From Solirubrobacterales bacterium (GTDB taxonomy: Bacteria; Actinomycetota; Thermoleophilia; Solirubrobacterales; 70-9): a stretch of DNA of 64,000 bases. Under the pieces are notes generated by a model. The model was not told the DNA's origin. It did no database searches and saw only the letters and a list, made by a program, of their open reading frames with translations. Positions 7,349 through 16,118 of this stretch are shown here, one piece after another (position 1 is the stretch's first letter; the number at the start of each line of letters is the position of its first letter). A program made the translations under genes and the position numbers. The stretch covers positions 278,066 through 342,065 of the forward strand of contig DATMZR010000031.1 of assembly GCA_035573435.1 (NCBI GenBank), written 5' to 3'.

Positions 7349-8788
7349 GTGAGCGGCGCGGTCACCCCTCGGCCTGGGAGCGCATCCGCGGGAGACGGCA
7401 ATCAGCGACCCGCGGACGTCCTCGTCATCTTCGGGATCACCGGCGACTTGGCGAAGGTGATGACGTTCCACTCGCTCTACCGGCTGGAGCGCCGGGGTCT
7501 CCTCGACTGTCCGATCGTCGGGGTGGCGGTCGATGACTGGACGGTCGACGATCTCCGCAAGCGTGCTCGCGACTCGATCGAGGGCACGGGCGAGTCAGTC
7601 GACGAGGAGGTCTTCGACCGACTCGCGGCCCGCCTCTCGTACGTGGCTGGCGATTTCTCGGATTCGGCCACCTTCGAGCGGGTCGCGGGCGAGATCAAGG
7701 GGGCGAGCACCCCGGTCTTCTACCTCGAGATCCCGCCCTTCCTGTTCGGCGCAGTGATCAAGGGGCTGTCGGACGCTGGCCTGACCAAGAACGCGCGCGT
7801 CGTGGTGGAGAAGCCATTCGGCCACGATCTCGCCTCGGCACGAGAGCTGAACGAAGATGTCCATCAGCACCTCGACGAGTCGCAGCTGTACCGGATCGAC
7901 CACTTCCTCGGCAAGATGGGGTTGGTCGAGATCCTCATGCTGCGGTTCGCGAACGCGATGTTCGAGCCGATCTTGAACCGCAACTACGTCTCCTCGGTTC
8001 AGATCACGATGGCGGAAAGCTTCGGCGTCGAGGACCGCGGCCACTTCTACGACCCCGTTGGCGCCCTGCGCGACGTCGTCGTGAACCACATGATGCAGGT
8101 GGTCGCCGCCGCCGCGATGGAGCCACCGGCGGGCCACGAGCCCGACATCATGAAGGATTACGTGTACGCAGTGTTTCGCTCCATGCGCGACGCCGACCCC
8201 GCCCATTACGTCCGGGGCCAGTACGAGGGCTATCGCGACATCGAGGGGGTCGCCGACGACTCGGCGACGGAGACCTTCGCGGCGCTGCGCCTGGAGATCG
8301 ACAACTGGCGGTGGCACGGGGTGCCGTTCCTTCTTCGCACCGGGAAAGACCTCCCAGTGACCCAGACCGAGCTGCGGCTCGTCTTTCGCCGTGCTCCGCG
8401 CCTGGGCTTCCACCCTGAAGTCATCCACCTCCCCGAGCCGGACCAACTCGTCGTCAGGCTCGACCCGACGACGGGCATCCAGCTGCTCGTCCACGCGCAA
8501 CGCGCTGATAGAGCGTTGCCAGAGCAGATCAATCTCGACATGGAGTTCGCCGAGGAGGGCGGAGAGGGTCCGACGCCCTACGAGGTACTTCTCCACGCCG
8601 CGATGATCGGTGAAAGCGTGCGCTTTACCCGGCAGGACAGCGTCGAGGAGACCTGGCGGATCCTGCAGCCGCTCCTCGATTCGCCACCTCCCGTGGAGAC
8701 CTATGCGAAGGGGTCATGGGGACCCGAGGCGGCCAAGCAGCTGGCCGCCGGGCACGGCAAGTGGTACGGGCCCTGGATTCCCGCATGA
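7349..8788 (+). CDS. zwf: Glucose-6-phosphate 1-dehydrogenase
   Basis: This 479-residue protein is near the usual length. It oxidises glucose 6-phosphate to 6-phosphogluconolactone with NADP+ or NAD+, the entry to the pentose phosphate pathway. The dinucleotide loop is GITGDLAKVM (residues ~29-38), the substrate motif is RIDHFLGKMG (~180), and the catalytic His region is VVNHMMQVV (~248). Two family positions differ: the usual K after GDLAxx is M, and the RIDHYLGKE Glu is M. The GTG start is preceded by a purine-rich GGGCCGAAGAAG. It is the first gene of a six-gene run; its stop overlaps the next start (ATGA). Confidence 0.92.
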   Translation: MSGAVTPRPGSASAGDGNQRPADVLVIFGITGDLAKVMTFHSLYRLERRGLLDCPIVGVAVDDWTVDDLRKRARDSIEGTGESVDEEVFDRLAARLSYVAGDFSDSATFERVAGEIKGASTPVFYLEIPPFLFGAVIKGLSDAGLTKNARVVVEKPFGHDLASARELNEDVHQHLDESQLYRIDHFLGKMGLVEILMLRFANAMFEPILNRNYVSSVQITMAESFGVEDRGHFYDPVGALRDVVVNHMMQVVAAAAMEPPAGHEPDIMKDYVYAVFRSMRDADPAHYVRGQYEGYRDIEGVADDSATETFAALRLEIDNWRWHGVPFLLRTGKDLPVTQTELRLVFRRAPRLGFHPEVIHLPEPDQLVVRLDPTTGIQLLVHAQRADRALPEQINLDMEFAEEGGEGPTPYEVLLHAAMIGESVRFTRQDSVEETWRILQPLLDSPPPVETYAKGSWGPEAAKQLAAGHGKWYGPWIPA

Positions 8789-10749
8789 GCGCCCAGAAGG
8801 CCAAGAAGCCGGCCAAGGCAGCCAAGGCGCCACGCTCCGCCGCGGGCGACGGCAAACGACGGGTCGACGCCCCGGCGCCCAGCCAGCCGCAAAGCGCCGC
8901 CGCACCCTCGCCCTTTCCCCCGATCGCCGACTACGCGTTCCTCTCCAACTGCCACACCGGTGCCCTCGTGGCCCCGGATGGAGCGGTCGACTGGCTCTGC
9001 GTCCCGCGCTTCGACGCGCCGAGCGTGTTCGGGACCCTGCTCGACCGGGGGGCCGGGACCTTCCGCCTCGGGCCATTCGGGATCAACGTTCCCAGCGCCC
9101 GCATTTACGAGCCTGGGACGAACATCCTCGCCACGACCTGGAAGACCCCGACCGGCTGGGCCACCGTATTCGATGCGCTGACCATGGGCCCCTCGCGGGG
9201 CGAGGACGAGGTCACGCCACACACCCGTCCACCGGCTGACGACGACGGCGACCACATGCTGGTGCGGGCGGTGCTGTGCCTCGAGGGCAAGATCGAGATC
9301 GAGCTCGTCTGCGAGCCGGTGTTCGACTACGGGCGCACCCCCGCAGAGTGGTCGCTGGTTGACGGCGACCGCCACACAGCCGATGCCAGCGGCGCGGGCC
9401 GGACGATCCGGTTGCGGACCGACATGGCGCTCGGAATCGAGGGCGAACGGGTTCGCGCCCGCCACACCCTCGAGCAAGGGGACCAGCTCTACTGCTCGCT
9501 CTCTTGGGCCGAAGACCTGGCCTCACCGCAGGACATGGATGAGGCCAACGGGCGGATCGCCGCCACGCGGCGATACTGGCGTGGCTGGCTGGGGCGGGCG
9601 CGGCTCCCGGACCACCGCTTCCGCGATCCGATCCAGCGCTCGGCGCTGACGATCAAGGGCCTCACCTATATGCCGACCGGGGCGACCGTGGCGGCGCTCA
9701 CCACATCCCTGCCCGAGACGCCCGGCGGCGAGCGCAACTGGGATTACCGCTTCACCTGGATGCGGGACTCGACCTTCACCCTCCAGGCGCTGCACTACCT
9801 GGAACTCGACTGGGAGGCCGATGAGTTCATGCAGTTCGTAGCCGACCTGGAGGCCAACGATGACGGCGGGCTGCAGATCATGTATGGGATCGACGGCCGG
9901 CGCGACCTCACTGAGTCGTTCCGGGAGGACCTCTCGGGCTACGCGGGCGCCAGCCCGGTCCGGATCGGCAATGGTGCCTTCGACCAGCGCCAAAACGACG
10001 TCTTCGGCGCAGTCCTGGACTCGATCCTGCAGCACACGCGGCGCAGTGAGCGCCTGCCCAGGCGGCTGTGGCCGATCGTCCAGGCGCAGGCCGAGTGTGC
10101 AACCAAGGTCTGGAAGAACCCCGACCAGGGCATCTGGGAGGCTCGCGGTAAGCCCCGACACTACGTGTCATCGAAGCTGATGTGCTGGGTTGCCCTGGAC
10201 CGGGCGGCGAGGTTGGCCGAGATCCGCGGCGACCCGGAGCTCAAGTCGACCTGGGGCGCGACCGCGGATGAGATCAAGGAGGACATTCTCGAGCACGGTG
10301 TCCGAGGCGGCGTGCTTCGCCAGCACTACGACACCGATGCCCTCGACGCCTCGACGCTTCTGGCGGCGATCTTCGGTTTCCTGCCCGTCGACGACGAGCT
10401 GCTACGCAAGTCTGTAGAGGCAATCGCCGACGACCTGACCGAGGACGGCTTCGTCTTGCGCTATCGCACCGGCGAGACCGACGATGGGCTGTCGGGGAAG
10501 GAAGGGAGCTTCCTGATCTGCTCGTTCTGGCTCGTCTCCGCGCTGGCGATCATCCGCGAGCAGCAGCGCGCCCGGGACCTGATGGAGAAGCTGCTGAGAG
10601 TCGCCTCGCCGCTTGGCCTGTTCGCCGAGGAGTTCGACACCAGCACCGGTCGTCACCTGGGCAACTTCCCCCAGGCGTTCTCTCACCTGGCGCTGATCGA
10701 GGCGGCGGCGGGGATCATCCTGGCCGAGCGGCTTGCGGAGCTCTCATAG
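8785..10749 (+). CDS. Glycoside hydrolase family 15 protein (glucoamylase/trehalase-like)
   Basis: The protein is 654 residues if started at the ATG that overlaps the zwf stop; the frame is open further upstream, but that would run into zwf. The N-terminus is Lys/Ala-rich (~1-40). The GH15 core follows, with NWDYRFTWMRDSTFTL, the carbohydrate-facing GLSGKEGSFLICSFWLVSAL and the C-terminal EEFDTSTGRHLGNFPQAFSHLALI containing the likely catalytic base Glu. GH15 enzymes invert alpha-glucosidic bonds; cytosolic actinobacterial members cleave trehalose or maltodextrins. No signal peptide is seen. Its position after zwf suggests that released glucose feeds oxidation. Confidence 0.9.
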   Translation: MSAQKAKKPAKAAKAPRSAAGDGKRRVDAPAPSQPQSAAAPSPFPPIADYAFLSNCHTGALVAPDGAVDWLCVPRFDAPSVFGTLLDRGAGTFRLGPFGINVPSARIYEPGTNILATTWKTPTGWATVFDALTMGPSRGEDEVTPHTRPPADDDGDHMLVRAVLCLEGKIEIELVCEPVFDYGRTPAEWSLVDGDRHTADASGAGRTIRLRTDMALGIEGERVRARHTLEQGDQLYCSLSWAEDLASPQDMDEANGRIAATRRYWRGWLGRARLPDHRFRDPIQRSALTIKGLTYMPTGATVAALTTSLPETPGGERNWDYRFTWMRDSTFTLQALHYLELDWEADEFMQFVADLEANDDGGLQIMYGIDGRRDLTESFREDLSGYAGASPVRIGNGAFDQRQNDVFGAVLDSILQHTRRSERLPRRLWPIVQAQAECATKVWKNPDQGIWEARGKPRHYVSSKLMCWVALDRAARLAEIRGDPELKSTWGATADEIKEDILEHGVRGGVLRQHYDTDALDASTLLAAIFGFLPVDDELLRKSVEAIADDLTEDGFVLRYRTGETDDGLSGKEGSFLICSFWLVSALAIIREQQRARDLMEKLLRVASPLGLFAEEFDTSTGRHLGNFPQAFSHLALIEAAAGIILAERLAELS

Positions 10750-12338
10750 TGGCGGATGCCTACGACGTGATCGTGATCGGGAGCGGCGCCGGTGGCGGGA
10801 CGCTGGTCCATCGATTGGCGGCGTCGGGCAAGCGGATCCTGCTTCTCGAGCGCGGCGACTGGCTTCCGCGAGAGCCGCAGAACTGGAGCGCCGAGGACGT
10901 GTTCGTCGACGGGCGCTACGTCTCGCCGGACACCTGGTACGACGCGGACGGGAAGCCGTTCCAGCCCCAGGTGCACTACTTCGTGGGAGGTGCCACGAAG
11001 CTGTACGGAGCGGCGCTCTATCGCCTGCGCAAGGAAGACTTCGGGGAGCTGCGCCACCACGACGGCGTCTCGCCAGCCTGGCCGATCTCCTACGACGAGC
11101 TCGAGCCCTATTACACGCAGGCGGAACAGCTCTACCAGGTGCACGGCGCGCGCGGCGAGGACCCGACGGAGCCCCCGGCCAGCGCGCCCTATCCGTTTCC
11201 GGCGGTCTCCCACGAGCCGCGGATCCAGCAGATCTCAGACGATCTCGAAGCCGCTGGTCACCATCCCTTCCACGCCCCCTGCGGGATCATGCTCAACGAG
11301 GACAACATGCCCTACAGCCGCTGTGTCCGCTGCGCAACGTGCGACGGGTTTCCGTGTCTGGTCCACGCCAAGTCGGACGCCGACGTGCTCGCGGTGCGGC
11401 CTGCGCTGGAGCACTCCAACGTCACCCTGGTCACCAACGCCAAGGCCGTCAAGCTCGAGACCAACGAGTCGGGCACCGTGGTCACCGGGGTCGTGGTGGA
11501 GCGGGAGGGCGAGAGGGAGAGGTTCGCGGGCGACGTCGTGGTCGTCTCCTGCGGGGCGGCCAACTCGGCCATGCTCCTGCAGCTCTCGGCGAGCGACAAG
11601 CATCCGAATGGACTCGCCAACGGCTCAGACCAGGTCGGCCGCAACTTCATGTTCCACGACAGCGTCGCGGTGCTTGCGCTCTCCCGTGAGGAGAACAAGA
11701 CGATCTTCCAGAAGACCCTGGGGCTGAACGACTTCTACTTCGGATCCGACGACTTCGACTATCCGCTCGGCAACATCCAGATGGTCGGCAAGTCGTCGGC
11801 GCCGATGTTCCGGGGCGAGAAGCCAGGGGAGACGAAGCTGTCCCCCGAGTGGACGCTGGAGGGGGTCGCCCGCCACGCGGTCGACTTCTGGCTCTCGACC
11901 GAGGACCTGCCAAATCCCGAGAATCGCGCGGTCGTCGGCCGCGGCGGCAACCTCACGGTCAGCTACACGGAGACGAACGCCGTAGCGAAGAAGCAGCTCT
12001 ACCACAGGCTCAAGTCGATGCTCGGACACCTGGGCATGCACTCGGAGCACCTGTTCAGCAGGCACGCGTACATGAAGAACGACATCCCCGTCGCCGGATG
12101 CGCGCATCAGGCCGGCACCTGCCGGTTCGGCGCCGACCCCGCCACCTCGGTGCTCGACACCAACTGTAAGGCGCACGAGCTCGACAACCTCTACGTCGTG
12201 GACACCAGCATCTTCCCCAGCATCGGCGCCGTCAACCCGGCACTGACGGCGATGGCGAACGCGCTGCGGGTAGGGGACCATCTGCTCGAGCGGATGGGCG
12301 CGCCCGCAATCCAGCGGGAGACCGCTGGTGCCGGCTGA
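10749..12338 (+). CDS. GMC family FAD-dependent oxidoreductase
   Basis: This 529-residue protein begins YDVIVIGSGAGGGTLVHRLA, the FAD-binding Rossmann motif. It ends with the GMC C-terminal signature NLYVVDTSIFPSIGAVNPALTAMANALR, where the catalytic Asn lies. The His-containing AGCAHQAGTCRFG loop is present at ~447-459. A cluster CVRCATCDGFPC (~190-201) occupies the position where bacterial sugar or alcohol dehydrogenases of this family have a Cys-rich patch. GMC enzymes oxidise alcohols, sugars or sterols. The GTG start shares one base with the GH15 stop. Its place before NDH-2 and cytochrome bd suggests quinone-linked sugar oxidation. Confidence 0.88.
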   Translation: MADAYDVIVIGSGAGGGTLVHRLAASGKRILLLERGDWLPREPQNWSAEDVFVDGRYVSPDTWYDADGKPFQPQVHYFVGGATKLYGAALYRLRKEDFGELRHHDGVSPAWPISYDELEPYYTQAEQLYQVHGARGEDPTEPPASAPYPFPAVSHEPRIQQISDDLEAAGHHPFHAPCGIMLNEDNMPYSRCVRCATCDGFPCLVHAKSDADVLAVRPALEHSNVTLVTNAKAVKLETNESGTVVTGVVVEREGERERFAGDVVVVSCGAANSAMLLQLSASDKHPNGLANGSDQVGRNFMFHDSVAVLALSREENKTIFQKTLGLNDFYFGSDDFDYPLGNIQMVGKSSAPMFRGEKPGETKLSPEWTLEGVARHAVDFWLSTEDLPNPENRAVVGRGGNLTVSYTETNAVAKKQLYHRLKSMLGHLGMHSEHLFSRHAYMKNDIPVAGCAHQAGTCRFGADPATSVLDTNCKAHELDNLYVVDTSIFPSIGAVNPALTAMANALRVGDHLLERMGAPAIQRETAGAG

Positions 12339-13671
12339 GTCCGGCGGCGGGCGCCGGCGCGTCGTCGTCGTAGGCGGCGGCTTCGGGGGTCTGACTGTCG
12401 CGCGCGAGCTGCGGCGCGCCGACGCCGACGTGACGCTCGTTGATCGCACGAATCATCACTTGTTCCAGCCGCTGCTCTACCAGGTGGCGGCGGGCGGGCT
12501 GTCCGAGGGCGATTGCGCGTCGGCGATCCGTGGGCATCTGAGAAAGCACCCGAATGCGAGCGTGCTGATGGCGGAGGTCACCGACCTCGACGTGGAGCGG
12601 CGCCGGGTAATCCTCGACGCGGCCGAGCCACTCGACTACGACAGCCTGGTGCTCGCCTGCGGTGGGGAGACCTCCTACTTCGGCCATGACGAGTGGGCGG
12701 AGACGTCGTTCGGGCTGAAGACGCTTCGCGACGCTGTCGCGCTGCGCGAGCGCATCGTCTCGGCGTTCGAGGAGGCCGAGCGGACCACCGATTCGACGGT
12801 AAGGGACGAATTGCTGACCTTCGTGGTCGTCGGCGGCGGCCCGACCGGGGTCGAAATCGCGGGTCAGCTCGCGATCCTCGCCCGCTCCACGCTGAAGCGC
12901 CAGTTCTCGCGGATCGACACCACGAGGGCCCGCGTGATCCTGGTCGACGCCGGCGACCGCGTGGTGCCGGCGTTCAGCGAGAAGCTATCGGCGAAGACCG
13001 CGCGCGCGCTGGCCGACCTGGGCGTCACGGTCCGCGAGCATGCAATGGCGACCGCAATCGATTCGGGGGGGCTGACGGTCAAGATCGGTAAGGGCGAGGA
13101 GCGCATCGCCTCCCGGACTGTGATCTGGGCGGCCGGCGTACACGCCGCCGGCCTGACCGAGGTCCTGGCGCAGGCCACCGGCGCCAGCACCGACCGGGGC
13201 GGGCGCATCGAGGTGAGCACCGACTGCACGGTCCCAGGTCATCCCGAGATCTCGGCTATCGGCGATATGACGTCTCACCCGGGGCCCGACGGCAAGCCGC
13301 TTCCGGGCCTGGCGACCACCGCCATTCAGCAGGCGCATCATGTGGCGCGGGCAATTCGCCGCGGCCAGCCCGGCCCATCCACCCCGTTCAAGTACCTCGA
13401 CAAGGGAGCCCTCGCCGTGATCGGACGCGGGAAGGCCGTCTGCGACTTCAGGGGCGTCCAGCTCTCCGGCCGCCCGGCATTCGCGATGTACCTCGGCATC
13501 CACCTCACCTACCTGAGCGGCGTGCGCGGCAGGCGCCTGCGCGTGCTGGGAGCATGGGCCGCCGCCCGGTTCGGCACTCGGGAGAGCTGGGTCCTCGAGG
13601 ACGAGCTGCCAGGCGCTGACATGGCCTCCCGCGATGAGGGGGCCCCTGCGCGGGAGCCAGCACCTCGCTAG
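12328..13671 (+). CDS. ndh: Type II NADH dehydrogenase (NDH-2) family flavoprotein
   Basis: The 447-residue protein has two Rossmann motifs: VVVVGGGFGGLTVARELR near the N-terminus for FAD and FVVVGGGPTGVEIAGQL near residue 165 for NAD(P)H. It also has AIGDMTSHPG and GLATTAIQQAHHVA, which complete the FAD site. The C-terminal amphipathic region MYLGIHLTYLSGVRGRRLRV fits membrane anchoring. NDH-2 passes electrons from NADH to quinone without pumping protons. It overlaps the GMC gene by 11 bases and is followed by cydAB, giving a short NADH-quinone-oxygen chain. Confidence 0.92.
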   Translation: MPAESGGGRRRVVVVGGGFGGLTVARELRRADADVTLVDRTNHHLFQPLLYQVAAGGLSEGDCASAIRGHLRKHPNASVLMAEVTDLDVERRRVILDAAEPLDYDSLVLACGGETSYFGHDEWAETSFGLKTLRDAVALRERIVSAFEEAERTTDSTVRDELLTFVVVGGGPTGVEIAGQLAILARSTLKRQFSRIDTTRARVILVDAGDRVVPAFSEKLSAKTARALADLGVTVREHAMATAIDSGGLTVKIGKGEERIASRTVIWAAGVHAAGLTEVLAQATGASTDRGGRIEVSTDCTVPGHPEISAIGDMTSHPGPDGKPLPGLATTAIQQAHHVARAIRRGQPGPSTPFKYLDKGALAVIGRGKAVCDFRGVQLSGRPAFAMYLGIHLTYLSGVRGRRLRVLGAWAAARFGTRESWVLEDELPGADMASRDEGAPAREPAPR

Positions 13672-13727
13672 TCGATGGCCTGACAACTCTCGCGGCGTCC
13701 TCGCAACTGGCTCCGGCGCGCAGCCAG

Positions 13728-15077
13728 ATGGCGTTCACGCTCGGCTTCCACATCATCCTCGCCTCACTTGGGGTCGCGTTCCCGGCGATGATGCTGATCG
13801 CCAACTACCTCGGCCTTCGCCGCAACGACGCCGACGCCCTTGAGCTCGCGCAGCGCTGGTCGAAGGTGGCGGCGGTGACGATCGCCGTGGGTGCGGTTAC
13901 CGGCACGGTGCTGTCGTTCGAGTTCGGTCTCCTGTGGCCGGAGTTCACGGGTCGCTTCGGGGAGGTGTTCGGGGTCGCGTTCGCGATCGAGGGCATCTTC
14001 TTCTTCCTCGAGGCGATCTTCATGGCGATCTATATCTTCGGCTGGAAGCGCCTCTCCGGGTGGGCCCACTTCTGGACGGGCGTTCCGGTGGTGATCTCAG
14101 GGGTCGGTGGCGCTTTCTCGGTCGTCGCCGTCAACGCCTGGATGAACCAGCCGGACGGCTTCACACTCACCTCGACCGGGCAGGTCACCAACGTCGATCC
14201 GATCGACGCGATCTTCAACCGGGCCACGGCGTACGAGGTCCCGCACATGATCCTCGCCGCCTACCTGGTCACCGGCTTTCTGGTCGCGTCGGTGTACGCG
14301 GTCGGGATGCTCAGGGGGCGGCGGGACCGCCACCACCGGCTCGGCCTGCTGATCCCGCTGACCGTGGCGGCGATCGTGACCCCGATCCAGTTCGCAGTCG
14401 GAGACACCGCGGCCCGCGCGATCGCCGACGACCAGCCGGTGAAGTTCGCGGCGATGGAGTGCGTCCAGCACACGCACAGGGATGTGACCGAGTACCTGGG
14501 CGGGCGCTGCACCTCGGAGGGGGTCAAGGGCGGGATCGGGATCCCCGGCTTCGACTCATTCCTGGTCGGCTTCAGCACAGACACCAAGGTCACCGGACTG
14601 GACACCGTGCCGCCCGATGACCGCCCGCCCGCGAACACGATGCTCCACTGGGCCTTCGACGCAATGGTCGGCATTTGCACACTGCTGATCGCGCTGGGCG
14701 CCTGGCTGGGTTGGGCCTGGTGGCGGCGGCGCGACATTCCGCGCTCGAAATGGTTCTTGCGCGCTACGGCGGTATCCGGCGTGGCGGCGATCGTGGCCCT
14801 CGAGTGCGGCTGGATCGTGACCGAGGTGGGCCGCCAGCCGTGGGTCGTCTACAAGGTCATGCGCACGGAGGAGGCGGTCACGGGAGCCAGCGGCGTCTGG
14901 GTCACCTTCTCGGCGGTGCTGGTCCTCTACACGGGGCTAGCAATAGCGACCGTGTTCATTCTGCGGACGATGGCGCACCGCTGGCGGGCAGAGGGAATCG
15001 GGGAGGAGGACGTGCCCTACGGGCCCAGCGAGCCTCCACACCCCGCCGCTGAGTCGTCCACCCGAGGGCCGGCGTGA
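13728..15077 (+). CDS. cydA: Cytochrome bd ubiquinol oxidase subunit I
   Basis: The subunit carries hemes b558, b595 and d and oxidises quinol. Visible ligand regions are GFHIILA (heme-d/b595 His, here residue ~8), the Glu-rich FAIEGIFFFLEAIF, the His of YEVPHMILAAYL and the C-terminal ECGWIVTEVGRQPW. The Q-loop is short. The first ATG, used here (449 residues), truncates the conserved start: the in-frame sequence upstream reads LTTLAASSQLAPARSQ, as expected for the CIO-type family, but contains no ATG, GTG or TTG. A CTG at 13680 is a possible real start. No Shine-Dalgarno precedes 13728. Confidence 0.9.
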   Translation: MAFTLGFHIILASLGVAFPAMMLIANYLGLRRNDADALELAQRWSKVAAVTIAVGAVTGTVLSFEFGLLWPEFTGRFGEVFGVAFAIEGIFFFLEAIFMAIYIFGWKRLSGWAHFWTGVPVVISGVGGAFSVVAVNAWMNQPDGFTLTSTGQVTNVDPIDAIFNRATAYEVPHMILAAYLVTGFLVASVYAVGMLRGRRDRHHRLGLLIPLTVAAIVTPIQFAVGDTAARAIADDQPVKFAAMECVQHTHRDVTEYLGGRCTSEGVKGGIGIPGFDSFLVGFSTDTKVTGLDTVPPDDRPPANTMLHWAFDAMVGICTLLIALGAWLGWAWWRRRDIPRSKWFLRATAVSGVAAIVALECGWIVTEVGRQPWVVYKVMRTEEAVTGASGVWVTFSAVLVLYTGLAIATVFILRTMAHRWRAEGIGEEDVPYGPSEPPHPAAESSTRGPA

Positions 15078-16114
15078 GCACCGCCGATGCTGTGGCCGCG
15101 GTCCTCTGGGTCGGCGCGACGCTGTACGCGGTCTTCGGCGGCGCTGACTTCGGCGCCGGGTTCTGGGCGCTGATCGGGGGCCGTGGCGAGCGCGGGGAGC
15201 GAGCGCGGGCGCTGGTCGACTGGGCGATCGGCCCCGTCTGGGAGGCGAACCACGTGTGGCTGATCTTCGTGCTGGTCGTGCTCTGGACCGCGTTCTCGGT
15301 TGCGTTCTCGTCGATCATGTCGACGTTGTTCATCCCGCTCAGCCTGGCCGCGTTCGGGATCGTGCTTCGCGGGTCGGGATTCGCATTCCACAAGATGGCT
15401 CATAGGCTCCGCAACCGGCAGCTCGCGGAGCGGGCATTCGGCGTCTCCTCGCTGGTGACGCCCTTCTTCATGGGCACCGTCGTGGGCGCCATCGCGTCCG
15501 GCCGGGTACCGGTCGGCAACGCGGCGGGGGACCCGGTCACGAGCTGGGTGAACGCGCCCTCTCTGCTCACGGGCGCCCTGTTCGTCGCCACCGGTGCCTA
15601 TCTCTCGGCAGTGTTCCTGGTCAGCGACGCCCGCCGCGCGGGCGACCCGGATCTGGAGAGGTACTTCTCGACACGCGCGCTGGTCGCCGCCGTCGCGTCC
15701 GGCGCGATCGCGGTTGCCACGATTCTGGTCTACCGCGCCGACGCGCCCTTCATCTACCACGGTTTGATCAACGAGGGCCTGCCGCTGGTGATCCTCTCCG
15801 GGGTGTGCGGAGCGGCGGTGCTCGCCATGCTCTGGCGCGGGGTCCGCCGCGGTCTGCGTCCACTCGCCGTGGGCGCGGTCGTTGCCGTGGTCTGGGGCTG
15901 GGGCGTCGCCCAGCATCCGTACCTCCTCCCCAAGGCGCTAACGATCGAGGAGGGCGCCAGCGCGAGCGAAACCCTGACCCAGGTGCTGATCGTCTTCGGC
16001 GTCGCGGTGGTGCTGGTGCTGCCGTCCCTCGGCCTGCTCTACACGCTCGCACAGCGCAGCATCCTCGAAGGGGAGGGCGAGGCGCCGCCGCCTGCCTCGC
16101 CGCCCGCGAGCTGA
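15074..16114 (+). CDS. cydB: Cytochrome bd ubiquinol oxidase subunit II
   Basis: The 346-residue protein has about eight helices and pairs with CydA. It starts VLWVGATLYAVFGGADFGAGFW, the family hallmark, then has WEANHVWLIFVLVVLWTAF and the FSSIMSTLFIPL helix. The GTG start overlaps the cydA stop (GTGA), so translation is coupled. No CydX-like small ORF or cydDC exporter genes follow; the next gene converges from the other strand after only four bases, which leaves no room for an intergenic terminator. Confidence 0.95.
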   Translation: MSTADAVAAVLWVGATLYAVFGGADFGAGFWALIGGRGERGERARALVDWAIGPVWEANHVWLIFVLVVLWTAFSVAFSSIMSTLFIPLSLAAFGIVLRGSGFAFHKMAHRLRNRQLAERAFGVSSLVTPFFMGTVVGAIASGRVPVGNAAGDPVTSWVNAPSLLTGALFVATGAYLSAVFLVSDARRAGDPDLERYFSTRALVAAVASGAIAVATILVYRADAPFIYHGLINEGLPLVILSGVCGAAVLAMLWRGVRRGLRPLAVGAVVAVVWGWGVAQHPYLLPKALTIEEGASASETLTQVLIVFGVAVVLVLPSLGLLYTLAQRSILEGEGEAPPPASPPAS

Positions 16115-16118
16115 CCAC

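Noticed and set aside
7595-8596. Minus-strand 333-residue frame over zwf
   Set aside because: Composition of an antisense shadow (Leu/Arg/Val/Asp/Glu-rich) and no motif; zwf is certain.
15017-15916. Minus-strand 299-residue frame over cydB
   Set aside because: His/Asp/Arg-rich antisense translation typical of GC-rich membrane genes.
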